NCBI RefSeq assembly: GCF_000511175.1 | Contig: NZ_KI866530.1 | Span: forward strand, 2,312,864 to 2,354,786 | Reading direction: 5' to 3' | DNA: 41,923 bases | Origin: Sediminibacterium salmoneum NBRC 103935 | Lineage (GTDB): Bacteria > Bacteroidota > Bacteroidia > Chitinophagales > Chitinophagaceae | Shown here: positions 8,517-17,460 of the stretch, one piece after another | Position numbering within the stretch: position 1 is the first letter of the stretch | How the letters are laid out: the number at the start of each line of letters is the position of its first letter | Translations under genes and position numbers: made by a program | The notes under the pieces: generated by a model | The model's database searches: none | What the model was told of the DNA's origin: nothing | The model's input: the letters and a program-made list of their open reading frames with translations, nothing else

Positions 8517-9676
8517 TATTTATCGGACTTTTTATCTGTGATTAGTTCAAGTAACATAAACTGTGTTTGTTGCAAAGGGCTGAAATTATTATCGGAAACC
8601 AGAATCACAGACCTGTTGCCGTTAGGAAGCAGTGGTCCCAGGGTAATTCCTTCAATATTGTCTGTATAAATTCCCAACTGGTCCATATTCACCAATAATG
8701 TTTTCTTCATGGGCTGGTATGCTTCTCTGTTTATTAAAGATCCCAGCGAGGATACATCTGTTGCATTATTATAATCTGCTAAAAATATCCTGATGGTACA
8801 GGGAACTCTTCCGGTTGAATAAGATCTTTCCAACACCAGTAGTTGATTGTTTCCTATGTATAAAAACTCTGGTACCCCATTTATATAATAAGCATTTGCG
8901 GGATTGGGCAAATGAGCAACAGATTCAAGCTGGTAAGCAAACTGTCTGGTTGACTTTTTCTTTTTTGTATCAAATTCAAAAAAACGAATCATTGCCTGAT
9001 TTTTCTCTAGTGCCGCCCTTGGTCCATCTTCATAAAGTGGTTCTTCCACACTGGTCATGAGATAACGAAAATCATGGGTAAAACTCATTCCTTCCAGCAC
9101 TCCATTTTGTCTGGGTCCTTTTTCCAATGCAGACATCATTAAATTTTCTGGCATCCTGAAACTATCCTTCCACATACCTGCCTTATTAATCAGGTGAATG
9201 GCCGGATTATTCAATATGGTATCTTTTGCTCTGAATAGTCTTTCCCCTTCACTTGACCAAACCAGGTTACGACCAGATGGAATATAACGCATACCCTCAG
9301 GATCAGGAACCCTGAAAGGATTTTCCTTGTTTCCGGGGTAAGTCTTACCATTCTGATCTAGTAAGAAATACCTGTTGGTGAAAAATACAGAATCAATTTT
9401 TTTCTCTCCAATATTGATTTTTGCTGTATAATACCTTGCCGGGTTTATAGAGGACCGATCATCGCAAACCAGAAAATAAGAATCTGACTTTTCATCGTAG
9501 TCAATAGAAGACAAACCCCCAACTGTGGTTTCTTTGTATTGCAGATTAAAGGGGACAGTATAAGTATGTAAATACTTCAGTTCCTTTATAGATTCAGCGG
9601 GCTGAACGGCTATTTGTTTATACGTTGTACAGGAAGTTAGGGCAGCCAGTGCTGTAAACAATAAGGACTTTCTCAT
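8516..9676 (-). CDS. Esterase-like activity of phytase family lipoprotein
   Basis: The frame opens at 9709, but that start would overlap the response regulator. ATG 9676 gives 'MRKSLLFTALAALTSCTTYK', a good lipoprotein signal with lipid Cys at residue 16, and a 10-base gap from the upstream gene, so I prefer it (386 residues). The mature part matches the phytase-like beta-propeller family (Pfam 'Phytase-like'): 'GGLSSIDYDEKSDSYFLVCD' near the N-terminus, 'PDPEGMRYIPS', 'NGVLEGMSFTHD' and 'NIEGITLGPLLPNG'. The family name suggests phosphate-ester or ester hydrolysis, but a biochemical role is not established for most members. It sits between the two-component system and the cyclophilin lipoprotein. 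Confidence 0.8.
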   Translation of the reverse strand: MRKSLLFTALAALTSCTTYKQIAVQPAESIKELKYLHTYTVPFNLQYKETTVGGLSSIDYDEKSDSYFLVCDDRSSINPARYYTAKINIGEKKIDSVFFTNRYFLLDQNGKTYPGNKENPFRVPDPEGMRYIPSGRNLVWSSEGERLFRAKDTILNNPAIHLINKAGMWKDSFRMPENLMMSALEKGPRQNGVLEGMSFTHDFRYLMTSVEEPLYEDGPRAALEKNQAMIRFFEFDTKKKKSTRQFAYQLESVAHLPNPANAYYINGVPEFLYIGNNQLLVLERSYSTGRVPCTIRIFLADYNNATDVSSLGSLINREAYQPMKKTLLVNMDQLGIYTDNIEGITLGPLLPNGNRSVILVSDNNFSPLQQTQFMLLELITDKKSDK

Positions 9677-9686
9677 TAAGGGTATT

Positions 9687-10301
9687 TTACCATTTGTTAA
9701 TACGGGCATATTGAACCATCATGGCCGTATTTTTCAGATTTAATTTGCGCAAGATATTTCTTCTATGCGTATTTATGGTCAAAACACTCAAATTAATAGC
9801 ATCTGCAATTTCCTGGCTGGTCAAGCCCTTGCTGATGAGTGATACAATTTCCTTTTCTCTTTTGCTTAGTCCCCCTTCGGTTTCATTCATCAAAGCTGGA
9901 GCATCGTTACCCCACATAAAACAGGATTGATTGTGCAAAACCGTTTCTATTGCTTCAATCAATTCGTCGGATGAAAGATTTTTAATGATATATCCCTTTA
10001 TACCCAGGGCTTTGCATTCCAGCATAATATCCTGATCGTTCTCCATGCTGAGAATGATGATTTTGGCTTCCGGAAACTGAAACAAAATCTTCTCGGCAAC
10101 CTGATAACCCGTTCCATCCGGAAAATGGTAGTCCAATAAATAAATATCTGGCCTTCTGTCAATATACAATTGAACAGCATCCCTGGTATTGAATGCTTCC
10201 CCAACCCAGTTTATCCAATCCTGTTCTTTTAAAACGCTTCGGATTCCCTCAGCAAAAATTTTATGATCATCTGCAATGGCAATTTTGGTTCTATTGGGCA
10301 T
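9687..10301 (-). CDS. NarL/FixJ-type two-component response regulator
   Basis: This 204-residue cytosolic regulator has a receiver domain at about 5-122 with the acidic pair D11-D12, phospho-acceptor D57 ('YLLDYHFPDG'), S85 and K107 ('YIIKNLS'). A LuxR-type HTH at about 145-204 begins 'LSKREKEIVSLISKGLTSQE' and ends in 'INTHRRNILRKLNLKN'. Its start overlaps the end of the histidine kinase gene by 11 bases, so the two are almost certainly a cognate pair. Because they are buried in an operon of envelope acyl-modification genes, they may sense an envelope or surface-polymer signal and control this same operon; that link is inference. Confidence 0.95.
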   Translation of the reverse strand: MPNRTKIAIADDHKIFAEGIRSVLKEQDWINWVGEAFNTRDAVQLYIDRRPDIYLLDYHFPDGTGYQVAEKILFQFPEAKIIILSMENDQDIMLECKALGIKGYIIKNLSSDELIEAIETVLHNQSCFMWGNDAPALMNETEGGLSKREKEIVSLISKGLTSQEIADAINLSVLTINTHRRNILRKLNLKNTAMMVQYARINKW

Positions 10302-12147
10302 GAGAGGGGGTTTTCAGTCCGGATATTTCAATTACAATACTAGTACCATTTGTGTTGGAATCAATAGAAATTTTTCCACCTAAATACGCCACCCTGTATT
10401 GGATATTCTTTAATCCAATTCCGGCATTTTTATTAGATGAAAAACCGATGCCATTGTCTTCTACCAGCAGGGTAATGGTTTCATTGTTTTTTTCTTCCCA
10501 TATGGAAATAAAAACTTCTGTTGCCTGTGCATGTTTCTTTACATTGTAAATTAATTCAGAAACAATTCTATATAAGCCGGCTTCAACAGGCAATGGATAT
10601 CGCTTACTGATACTGGAATCCAGATGCGTTACAAACTGATTAGCTGCATTCCAACGGGAAACTGTTTTTTCTAAAATATATACCAAACCCTTTTCGGGCA
10701 AGCTAACCGGCATTAGATCATGTGCTATATTTCTTAAATCCTCAATGGCTTCCGATAATTGAGTGTCTAACCATTCCTGATTAGCGACATCCGTTTTCAA
10801 TTTGTTGAAAGCGCCTATTCGTATACTTCCCAACAGTCCACCCAATCCATCATGCAGCTCTCTGGCCAATCTTGATCGTTCTTCTTCCTGGGCCTGAATC
10901 ATTCTATCCGCTTGTTGGTTTCTCTCATTAACCAGCTCCTGCTCTGCAAGCTCTCTTTCCTGTTTATAATAATTATACCGCTGGCTTAAACCAAAGGAAA
11001 GAATAGTGCTGTTGGCAAGAATACCAATTGCTGAACCATATCGATTAATAAAGAATACCCAATCTGCCTCTAAATTGTATTGAGACAAAATGATCAAAAT
11101 TCCAAAAACGGATTGTGCAAGAAAAGCAATGAGAAAAAACAATGCAATTGTTTTCATCTTTTTATAGCTCTTCGCAATAAAAAATATTACGGTCAGCATA
11201 GAAATAAACCAGAGTATATTGGCAATACTCAAAGTCAATAGTCGAATCAGCTGATTGGCCATAACTATATTGCCAAATACAAATACAACCAATAGAAGGA
11301 TTAACAGTGATTGTAAAATTCTGGTGAACCCTATGTAAAGAGGTTTTCTTTCATCGGGTGTAAAATAACGGCTGGCCAGTTCCAATATTAATAAAAAGGA
11401 GGTTGTGCTAAAAACAGGTCTTGCCTTACTGGCCCAATCGGGGGTGTTGGGCCAAAAATATTGAAAGCCTAATCCCCAGTTTGCTATCACCCATAATGCT
11501 GACGACCCAATGAATAAAATATAAAAAACATGGATATTGTCTTTTAATGAAGACCATAAAAAAATATTCAGCAAGCCCAGAAAAATCATCCAACCTAAAA
11601 AAACACCGTATACCATTTTTTGATTGGAGAGATAATTAATTGTTTCTTTTTGAGTAATCACCCTGATGGGTACCTCTAAAGACTCCCCTCTTTTATCAAC
11701 CTCAATCAACAGCCCTTCCGTATTATCAGGAATAGCAAACCAATAATCAGGATCGTCGAGTACTCTTTTTTCAAAAGGAAAATAATCGCCCGATTCATAA
11801 GCAAGCTCCGGTTGATTGTTTTTTATTGTATAGATTCTGATTTCATTGATATGGGGATTAGCCACCTGGAGAAAATAGCCTGCTTCAGCCGGAGTTTCTG
11901 TAAAAATCCACCACTTGTTAGCTGAAAAGCCGGGATTAAAAAATCCATTGATGATGGCTCTTTTACTGTTTTGTAATTGAATGGTTGCCTGATGGGGTGT
12001 TAGTTTATTTTTATCCTCCAGCACTTTCATCCTGGCAGTCTCAATATTTTTCCCCGATTGGGTTAACGTGTAAAGTAAAAGGATGAATCCCGTAAATAGC
12101 AATATACTTACACTGATAGCAAGTGGCTTGTTGTTGAACTTAAACAT
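10291..12147 (-). CDS. Membrane sensor histidine kinase with 7TMR-DISM input and HisKA_3 core
   Basis: This 618-residue kinase has, in order, an N-terminal membrane anchor (about 10-30), an extracytoplasmic domain (about 40-165) of the 7TMR-DISM extracellular type, a run of seven hydrophobic segments (about 180-385), a short coiled coil (about 393-425) and a HisKA_3 dimerisation domain with 'LARELHDGLGGLLGSI' (phospho-acceptor H432). The ATPase domain follows ('SELIYNVKKHA' N-box, 'VEDNGIGF' G1 box). 7TMR-DISM sensors often have carbohydrate-like or small-ligand binding domains outside the cell. It lies 6 bases after the amidase gene and overlaps the response regulator. The ligand is unknown. 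Confidence 0.94.
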   Translation of the reverse strand: MFKFNNKPLAISVSILLFTGFILLLYTLTQSGKNIETARMKVLEDKNKLTPHQATIQLQNSKRAIINGFFNPGFSANKWWIFTETPAEAGYFLQVANPHINEIRIYTIKNNQPELAYESGDYFPFEKRVLDDPDYWFAIPDNTEGLLIEVDKRGESLEVPIRVITQKETINYLSNQKMVYGVFLGWMIFLGLLNIFLWSSLKDNIHVFYILFIGSSALWVIANWGLGFQYFWPNTPDWASKARPVFSTTSFLLILELASRYFTPDERKPLYIGFTRILQSLLILLLVVFVFGNIVMANQLIRLLTLSIANILWFISMLTVIFFIAKSYKKMKTIALFFLIAFLAQSVFGILIILSQYNLEADWVFFINRYGSAIGILANSTILSFGLSQRYNYYKQERELAEQELVNERNQQADRMIQAQEEERSRLARELHDGLGGLLGSIRIGAFNKLKTDVANQEWLDTQLSEAIEDLRNIAHDLMPVSLPEKGLVYILEKTVSRWNAANQFVTHLDSSISKRYPLPVEAGLYRIVSELIYNVKKHAQATEVFISIWEEKNNETITLLVEDNGIGFSSNKNAGIGLKNIQYRVAYLGGKISIDSNTNGTSIVIEISGLKTPSHAQ

Positions 12148-12153
12148 TAACTG

Positions 12154-13809
12154 CTATTTAATGAAAGAAGGAGGGAATATGGTTTCCCAATCTGTCAGGG
12201 ATTGATAATATTTAGCTGCCAACAAAATGGATGCCTCGTCAAATAAATTTCCAATAAAACTGATACTGGTAGGAAGCCCTGTTCTTTTATCGAATCCTGT
12301 AGGAGTGCATACTACCGGCTGACCGGTTAAATTGGTAATAGCCGATTGATTTCCGCTTCCTCTGGTTGGGCATATCAATACATCGATATCCTTCAATGCC
12401 GCATGTATTTTTTGCTGCAGTTCGTAACGCATTCTGTTGGCGTTTACGTATTCAACAGCAGGAACAAGTCGGGAAACCCTGAAACTGTTCGGCCAGTCAA
12501 ATGGTCCCTGTCTGGTTAATTCATCATCAATATTATAACGAGTTAAATCATCAAAAGCTGCGGCAGATTCGGCACTAATAATTACATCCATGATATTTGC
12601 TTTATATACTGCCGTGTCGGGAAACTCAACCGGTATCAATTCAATGCCCTGTTCTTTAAACATATTTAGCACCTTCCATTCATTTCTGGATGTATCACTG
12701 ATTAAATCAAAATAGTTTTTAGCATATCCAATGCGAAGTTTTTTCACTTCTGCATCTGGCTGATAATTGAAAGGAACATTCAAGGCTGATCTGTCTAATC
12801 CATCCGTTCCATGTATATAACTAAATACAATTGCAGCGTCTTCTGCAGATCTGCAAATGGGACCAATTTTATCTAAGCTCCAGCTTAATGCCATTGCACC
12901 GGTTCTGCTAATCCGTCCAAAAGTGGGTCTTAAACCCGTGGCACCACAGGTTGAAGAAGGGGAGATAATAGAACCCCAGGTTTCTGTTCCAATGGCAAAG
13001 GGAACCAGTCCGGCAACGGTTGCTGATGCCGAACCTGCAGAAGATCCTGAAGATCCTGTTTTTAGATTCCAGGGATTTTTTGTTCTGCCGCCAAACCAAT
13101 AGTCACCCATGGCCAATGAACCCAGTGTAAACTTAGCAACCAATACTGCCCCCGCCTCTGAAAGACGATTGTATACATAGGCATCTTCTTCTATTACCTG
13201 ATCTTTGTACGGCGCTGCGCCCCAGGTAGTTCTGGTTCCCTTAACTGAAAACAAATCTTTTAAACCATAGGGTATACCATGTAATAAGCCCTTATATTTT
13301 CCGGCAGCTATTTCTTCATCTGCTTTTTGGGCCTGATCCAAGGCAAGGTCTTCGGTAATAGAGATAACACATTGTAAACTATCTCCGTATTGGCGAATAC
13401 GATTGATAAAAAATCGGGTAAGTTCTACCGAGCTTATTTTTTTGGATTTAAGAAGTGCTGCTAAATCGGATACACTATAAAAAGCCAGTTCTGACAACTG
13501 TTTTGGAAGCTGCACCTGTTTATTCAATTTCCATTTAATGGGTTTCTGTTTGGTGGGAAGTTCCAGACCCGGCACAACCGGATTTTGCCAAAGACTCATG
13601 GGAATACTATTGGGTATGCTTTTTTTATGCATACTGGTATAAACCCTTAAGTTGTCTTTTACACCCTCAAACATGGTATCAATTTCTTTTTCTGTGAATT
13701 GTAAATGAAAAAGCTTAGATGCCGATAGAAGGTCTTTTTTTGAAATGGTATCCTGTGCGCTTATTTCAGCACAGAAGATCATACTTAGTAGAAGCAATAT
13801 GTTTCTCAT
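12154..13809 (-). CDS. Secreted amidase-signature family hydrolase
   Basis: This 551-residue protein has a signal peptide ('MRNILLLLSMIFCAEISA') and an amidase-signature core from about 110. The Ser-cisSer-Lys triad is visible: K184 in 'YGLKDLFSVKG', the cis-serine near S256 in the Gly/Ser-rich 'TGSSGSSAGSA', and the nucleophile S280 in 'GTETWGSIISPSS'. The family hydrolyses amides (aryl, fatty-acid, peptide or glutamine amides); export rules out the GatA role. The N-terminal 100 residues before the core are not recognised. Its neighbours are an acyltransferase upstream (37-base gap) and the kinase downstream (6-base gap). The substrate is unknown; an envelope amide or an N-acyl group is a guess from context. 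Confidence 0.9.
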   Translation of the reverse strand: MRNILLLLSMIFCAEISAQDTISKKDLLSASKLFHLQFTEKEIDTMFEGVKDNLRVYTSMHKKSIPNSIPMSLWQNPVVPGLELPTKQKPIKWKLNKQVQLPKQLSELAFYSVSDLAALLKSKKISSVELTRFFINRIRQYGDSLQCVISITEDLALDQAQKADEEIAAGKYKGLLHGIPYGLKDLFSVKGTRTTWGAAPYKDQVIEEDAYVYNRLSEAGAVLVAKFTLGSLAMGDYWFGGRTKNPWNLKTGSSGSSAGSASATVAGLVPFAIGTETWGSIISPSSTCGATGLRPTFGRISRTGAMALSWSLDKIGPICRSAEDAAIVFSYIHGTDGLDRSALNVPFNYQPDAEVKKLRIGYAKNYFDLISDTSRNEWKVLNMFKEQGIELIPVEFPDTAVYKANIMDVIISAESAAAFDDLTRYNIDDELTRQGPFDWPNSFRVSRLVPAVEYVNANRMRYELQQKIHAALKDIDVLICPTRGSGNQSAITNLTGQPVVCTPTGFDKRTGLPTSISFIGNLFDEASILLAAKYYQSLTDWETIFPPSFIK

Positions 13810-13846
13810 GGTTCCTACAAATTACCAATATTATTGGGCTATACCA

Positions 13847-14764
13847 TTATTCGTTTGGATTTTTCACCAAAACAATGCACCGGGCCATCATCAGGAATAT
13901 CAATAAAGGCAGCAAACTCAGCCAGCCTAAAAGGGAAACAGCCCACAAAGCAATTATGAGAATGAGTATAGGATAAAACAAGAATAAAGCAGCAAATAAA
14001 ACGGAGTCATGAAAAACTGTGTTGCGGGTTTTCCTTTCAATAAGGGTATCCAGCCAATGGAAAAACCAGCGATGTGTTAAATAACCAATTTGTCCAAGGA
14101 GTTTTACCAGCTTGCCCTGTGCTGGTTTTTTGTTTTCGGGCACTTGAATTAACCGATTCAAACCCTGATGAATACAATCATTAAAATGGCGCATATTTCT
14201 GGCCCGGTCATTAAACGGGAATAACTGTTCTGCCGTTAAGGGATTGCCCGGAATAATTTGTACAGTTGAACCCCAGGTATTAAAGCGATTATAGGCAATG
14301 CCTAGTGGCAGAATCTGCAATGGTTGTTTTCCTTTATAATCCAGGGCAATTCTGGCTGCCCCTTTTTTAAATGGCTGCAGTTGATTGGTTAACAAACAGA
14401 TTCCTTCTATAAAAATTAGCACGATGCCATTATTTTCTAACACTTTCTGAGAAGCTTTAAACGCGTATTCATTCAGGTATAGGTTTTCCTTTCCCTCGCT
14501 TAATCTGTAAATGGGTATCATATTGAGCAGGCTTAATAAAAACCGGTGAAATGGTTTTTTAAAAGCATCTCCCCTTGCCAGAAAATGGATGGGCTTTTTA
14601 AAATATGCCCCAATTAAAATGGCATCTAAAAAAGAATTAGGATGATTGGCGGTGATTAATACCGGACCTTTTATAGCATAAACATTCGAATAGCTGACAT
14701 GAATTTTTCTAAAGAAAAAATAAAGTGCAACACGTATAAATGGCTTGATAATCCGGTATAACAA
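13847..14764 (-). CDS. PlsC-type lysophospholipid/glycerolipid acyltransferase
   Basis: This 305-residue membrane-associated protein carries the acyltransferase block I 'ANHPNSFLDA' (H41 to D47, an HX5D spacing rather than the usual HX4D) and block III 'FIEGICLL' (E120-G121). The later 'KKGAARIALDY' resembles the 'K.GAaRiAL' of the glycerol-3-phosphate/DHAP acyltransferase branch. A hydrophobic C-terminal region (about 250-300) would insert in the membrane. The family moves an acyl chain from acyl-CoA or acyl-ACP to a glycerol-phosphate or lysolipid. It sits 13 bases downstream of a beta-barrel gene within the long operon, so it may act on an unusual envelope lipid, but ordinary phospholipid synthesis is equally possible. 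Confidence 0.85.
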   Translation of the reverse strand: MLYRIIKPFIRVALYFFFRKIHVSYSNVYAIKGPVLITANHPNSFLDAILIGAYFKKPIHFLARGDAFKKPFHRFLLSLLNMIPIYRLSEGKENLYLNEYAFKASQKVLENNGIVLIFIEGICLLTNQLQPFKKGAARIALDYKGKQPLQILPLGIAYNRFNTWGSTVQIIPGNPLTAEQLFPFNDRARNMRHFNDCIHQGLNRLIQVPENKKPAQGKLVKLLGQIGYLTHRWFFHWLDTLIERKTRNTVFHDSVLFAALFLFYPILILIIALWAVSLLGWLSLLPLLIFLMMARCIVLVKNPNE

Positions 14765-14777
14765 GGAAAACTATTTT

Positions 14778-15605
14778 CTATGGCAATCTTACTGTTACAA
14801 AGAAATTAACACCCATACCCAATCCAGCGTTCCGGCCCAGCAAAGTATAATATGCCTGAATGGTTGGTGTAATAGATCGGTTTATTTTTCTTCCAACACT
14901 AACATTCATAGTGGCAGCGTTGAAGTTTTTATTTAATTGCAGATTGGGGTTAAATGCAGTATTCACACTTTGAGAAACCAGATGCGCAATGGATGCAGTT
15001 ACCGATGTGTGTTTATTGTACATTTTCCCGATTGTTAAGGATCCCCGGTACTGATTGGGGCCGTCCTGTGAATCTAAAAAGCGGGTATACATAAATTCAA
15101 GAATGGCATATCCGTTTTTATAGGGTGTAAAAGAGTAGTTAGCACCCATCATCACTGCTTTAGAGGCAAATCCCAGATAGGGGGTTTGGTTATTCTGATA
15201 CGCGGGTACACCCACTGCCGCTTTTAAAGTGAAATAGCGTTTATAATCCACAGATGGAAAATGAAAAGACAAGCCAACATTAATATCTGTTATACCAGAT
15301 CTGGTTTCAGAATTATTACCATTTACAAGGGTTTGTTTTGCAAAAGGTAAAGTAGCCGTTAAATCAATTCTTCTGCCAAGGCCATGCATTACATTTAAAC
15401 TATAAAAAGTAGACTGAAAATAATCTCCGGGAAAATTGTTCGTCAACTTTCCGTTTGCATCAAAAAACTTGTCTGAATAAAAATAATTAAAGGTACCAGT
15501 GATGGCTGTTCTACGCTTACCTATAGGATAGTCGGCCCTGGCCTCACCAACGGAAAGCGCCATTACCGTAAAAAGAAAAATGATATATGATTTAGACAAT
15601 TGCAT
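14778..15605 (-). CDS. Outer-membrane beta-barrel protein, copy 1 of a duplicated pair
   Basis: This 275-residue protein has a signal peptide (to about residue 24, 'GEARA') and then alternating hydrophobic/polar strands with aromatic girdles and a C-terminus in 'FFVTVRLP', as in small outer-membrane barrels. It is clearly homologous to the 275-residue protein at 18663-19490: shared 'PIG' at the mature start, 'DANG', 'QTPYLGF' versus 'KTPYTGF', 'FNPNLQLNKNFN' versus 'FNPNNLFLNRQFN', and a 'GRN.G.G' end. It follows the active-looking esterase by 4 bases, suggesting a functional pair such as a surface enzyme and its barrel partner or porin. Its precise family and substrate are unknown. Confidence 0.72.
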   Translation of the reverse strand: MQLSKSYIIFLFTVMALSVGEARADYPIGKRRTAITGTFNYFYSDKFFDANGKLTNNFPGDYFQSTFYSLNVMHGLGRRIDLTATLPFAKQTLVNGNNSETRSGITDINVGLSFHFPSVDYKRYFTLKAAVGVPAYQNNQTPYLGFASKAVMMGANYSFTPYKNGYAILEFMYTRFLDSQDGPNQYRGSLTIGKMYNKHTSVTASIAHLVSQSVNTAFNPNLQLNKNFNAATMNVSVGRKINRSITPTIQAYYTLLGRNAGLGMGVNFFVTVRLP

Positions 15606-15609
15606 GTAT

Positions 15610-17460
15610 TTATCTTTTCCGTCTTTTTACTGCTTGTTCGGCAAACCAGATTCCGATAAATGAGTTATGATACACCGGAATTTCGTGACCCAGATCCGGG
15701 AATATGTATAATTCACTGGCGGCTCTTGCATCCATTCTTAATTTATTATACGCCGCAATGGCACTGCTTGGAGAAATAAAATCATCCTGCAAACCAACAG
15801 CATACAAAACAGGACATTGCACTTTGGGCATAAAATTCTGCAGGTCGAAATAATTAAAGGTCTCGAGCATTTGTTCTTCGGTAAAATCCGGATTGTCTTT
15901 CAGGTATCTTACGATAGCATCAGATGGGAATGTTAATACACGTTTACTTTTTCCAACCGCAAAACTGTTTTTCCAATCGGCAAAAACCGGATTACTGGCA
16001 ATAACCGCATTAATCTTATTGGGTAATAATGCAGCAGTTACCAGACCCATGGTTGCACCCTGACTACCCCCAAATGCCAAAACCCGGGTTAAATCCATTC
16101 CCATATGTTCGTGGGAATACACAAAATCAACTGCGCGGATACAATCCATGTATATGCCTTTATAAACATATGCATTTTTATCTTCTGCATTAATCATTAT
16201 TTGCTCTTTGTCATCGGGGTTAAATTCTTTCTGGTATTTTTTATCAATCCCTCTTACATTAACAGCAAATGAAATAAACTCATCAAACAGCAATGGAAAT
16301 ACTTCTTTTTTGTATCCTCCGTATCCAATAATTACAGGATATTTTCCCTTTAATTTAGGAATAGATAAGAATCCATAAAATGGAAACTCATCCAGGCCTA
16401 CCATATCTACACGATATACATCGTGGTATTTGGTGCTATGCTCTTCACTACGGGTTATTTTATATTGAGGATCTACTTTTGCCAGATCGCTCATGGCTGT
16501 TTGCCAGAACTCATCAAAATCGGGTGGCAAATAATACGGTGTGTTGATTCTTCCTATTTCATATCCAAAAGCATACTGAGCTGTATCATCATAAGTAGAG
16601 GTGTTGGTTGCCGCTCTTAAATTGTAGATGCCCTCTTTTTCAGGTTTGGGTATTTCAATCTGAAAACTTCGCTGCCCCTTGGGTGCAATTTTTAGTTTCA
16701 CCTGCGTTTTACTAACCACCTGACCCATTTCCGTTTCAACGATGGCAGTGAATGTACCTTCCTGCTTAACTTTATATTTGTTGGCAATAGAAACAGAATA
16801 TTTAATTTTTTCTCCGGAATAGAAAACACCGTCTTTCTTGTAGGGCTTGAGTTTAATAATCATTTCCCCTTCTTCGTAGGCTTCCTCTTCGGGCGGTGGT
16901 GCTTCTCCAACCTGATCTGCCCCCAAACTTTGTCTACCTGGATCGCCGGATAAATTATCAGCCGACCAGTTAACAGGTGGCGTATTTACAATTGGCTCCT
17001 GCTGGGTTGATGGTTTTCGGTCTTTAGATTTCCGTGGAGGGCCTATATAGGCAAAGCTGCCATCGTAATTGCTATTGAAATTGGTTAGTTCAATGGCCAT
17101 TTTAATGGTATAGTTTCCTTCTTTTTCAATGGGTACATCAAAATTGGCTGTAAGCGTTTTTTTAGCATTGACTTTTACATCCAGACTGTTTTGCAATATT
17201 TCCTGATTGGCATTATCATAAACCGTATAAATCAAAGTTCCTTCCTGTGCATCTTTGAGATTGTTAATGAATTGAATTTTATACTTAACCGGAAACTTAC
17301 GGTTGAACCTTGCTTTTTTATTGTAGGGTAAAATATTTACAATAACCGGGTCTTTGATTTTGCTTTTCTGGGCAAAGCCATTATCTGCAAAACAAATGAT
17401 TCCCGCTAAAAGGATAATCAATGGTAGTGCCGGGAATCGGTATTGGAACTTAAATATCAT
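15610..17460 (-). CDS. Secreted acetylxylan-esterase-type (AXE1) alpha/beta hydrolase with two Ig-like repeats
   Basis: This 616-residue exported protein has a signal region (about 10-30), two homologous N-terminal beta-sandwich repeats (about 38-140 and 200-300; compare 'ILPYNKKARF' with 'LKPYKKDGVF') joined by a Pro/Glu-rich linker (about 141-198), and a C-terminal AXE1/cephalosporin-deacetylase-like hydrolase (about 305-616). The catalytic triad is intact: S466 in 'GGSQGA', D559 or D560 in 'GLQDDF' and H592 in 'DLGHE'. The family removes acetyl groups from sugars. Its start overlaps the OafA-type acyltransferase by 4 bases, so it is translationally coupled to an enzyme that probably adds acyl groups. 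A paralogue without the triad lies at 19505-20835. Confidence 0.88.
   Translation of the reverse strand: MIFKFQYRFPALPLIILLAGIICFADNGFAQKSKIKDPVIVNILPYNKKARFNRKFPVKYKIQFINNLKDAQEGTLIYTVYDNANQEILQNSLDVKVNAKKTLTANFDVPIEKEGNYTIKMAIELTNFNSNYDGSFAYIGPPRKSKDRKPSTQQEPIVNTPPVNWSADNLSGDPGRQSLGADQVGEAPPPEEEAYEEGEMIIKLKPYKKDGVFYSGEKIKYSVSIANKYKVKQEGTFTAIVETEMGQVVSKTQVKLKIAPKGQRSFQIEIPKPEKEGIYNLRAATNTSTYDDTAQYAFGYEIGRINTPYYLPPDFDEFWQTAMSDLAKVDPQYKITRSEEHSTKYHDVYRVDMVGLDEFPFYGFLSIPKLKGKYPVIIGYGGYKKEVFPLLFDEFISFAVNVRGIDKKYQKEFNPDDKEQIMINAEDKNAYVYKGIYMDCIRAVDFVYSHEHMGMDLTRVLAFGGSQGATMGLVTAALLPNKINAVIASNPVFADWKNSFAVGKSKRVLTFPSDAIVRYLKDNPDFTEEQMLETFNYFDLQNFMPKVQCPVLYAVGLQDDFISPSSAIAAYNKLRMDARAASELYIFPDLGHEIPVYHNSFIGIWFAEQAVKRRKR

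Noticed and set aside
10291..12147. Adenylate cyclase or GGDEF protein because of the 7TMR-DISM domain
   Set aside because: The C-terminus has a clear HisKA_3 phospho-acceptor box and ATPase motifs.
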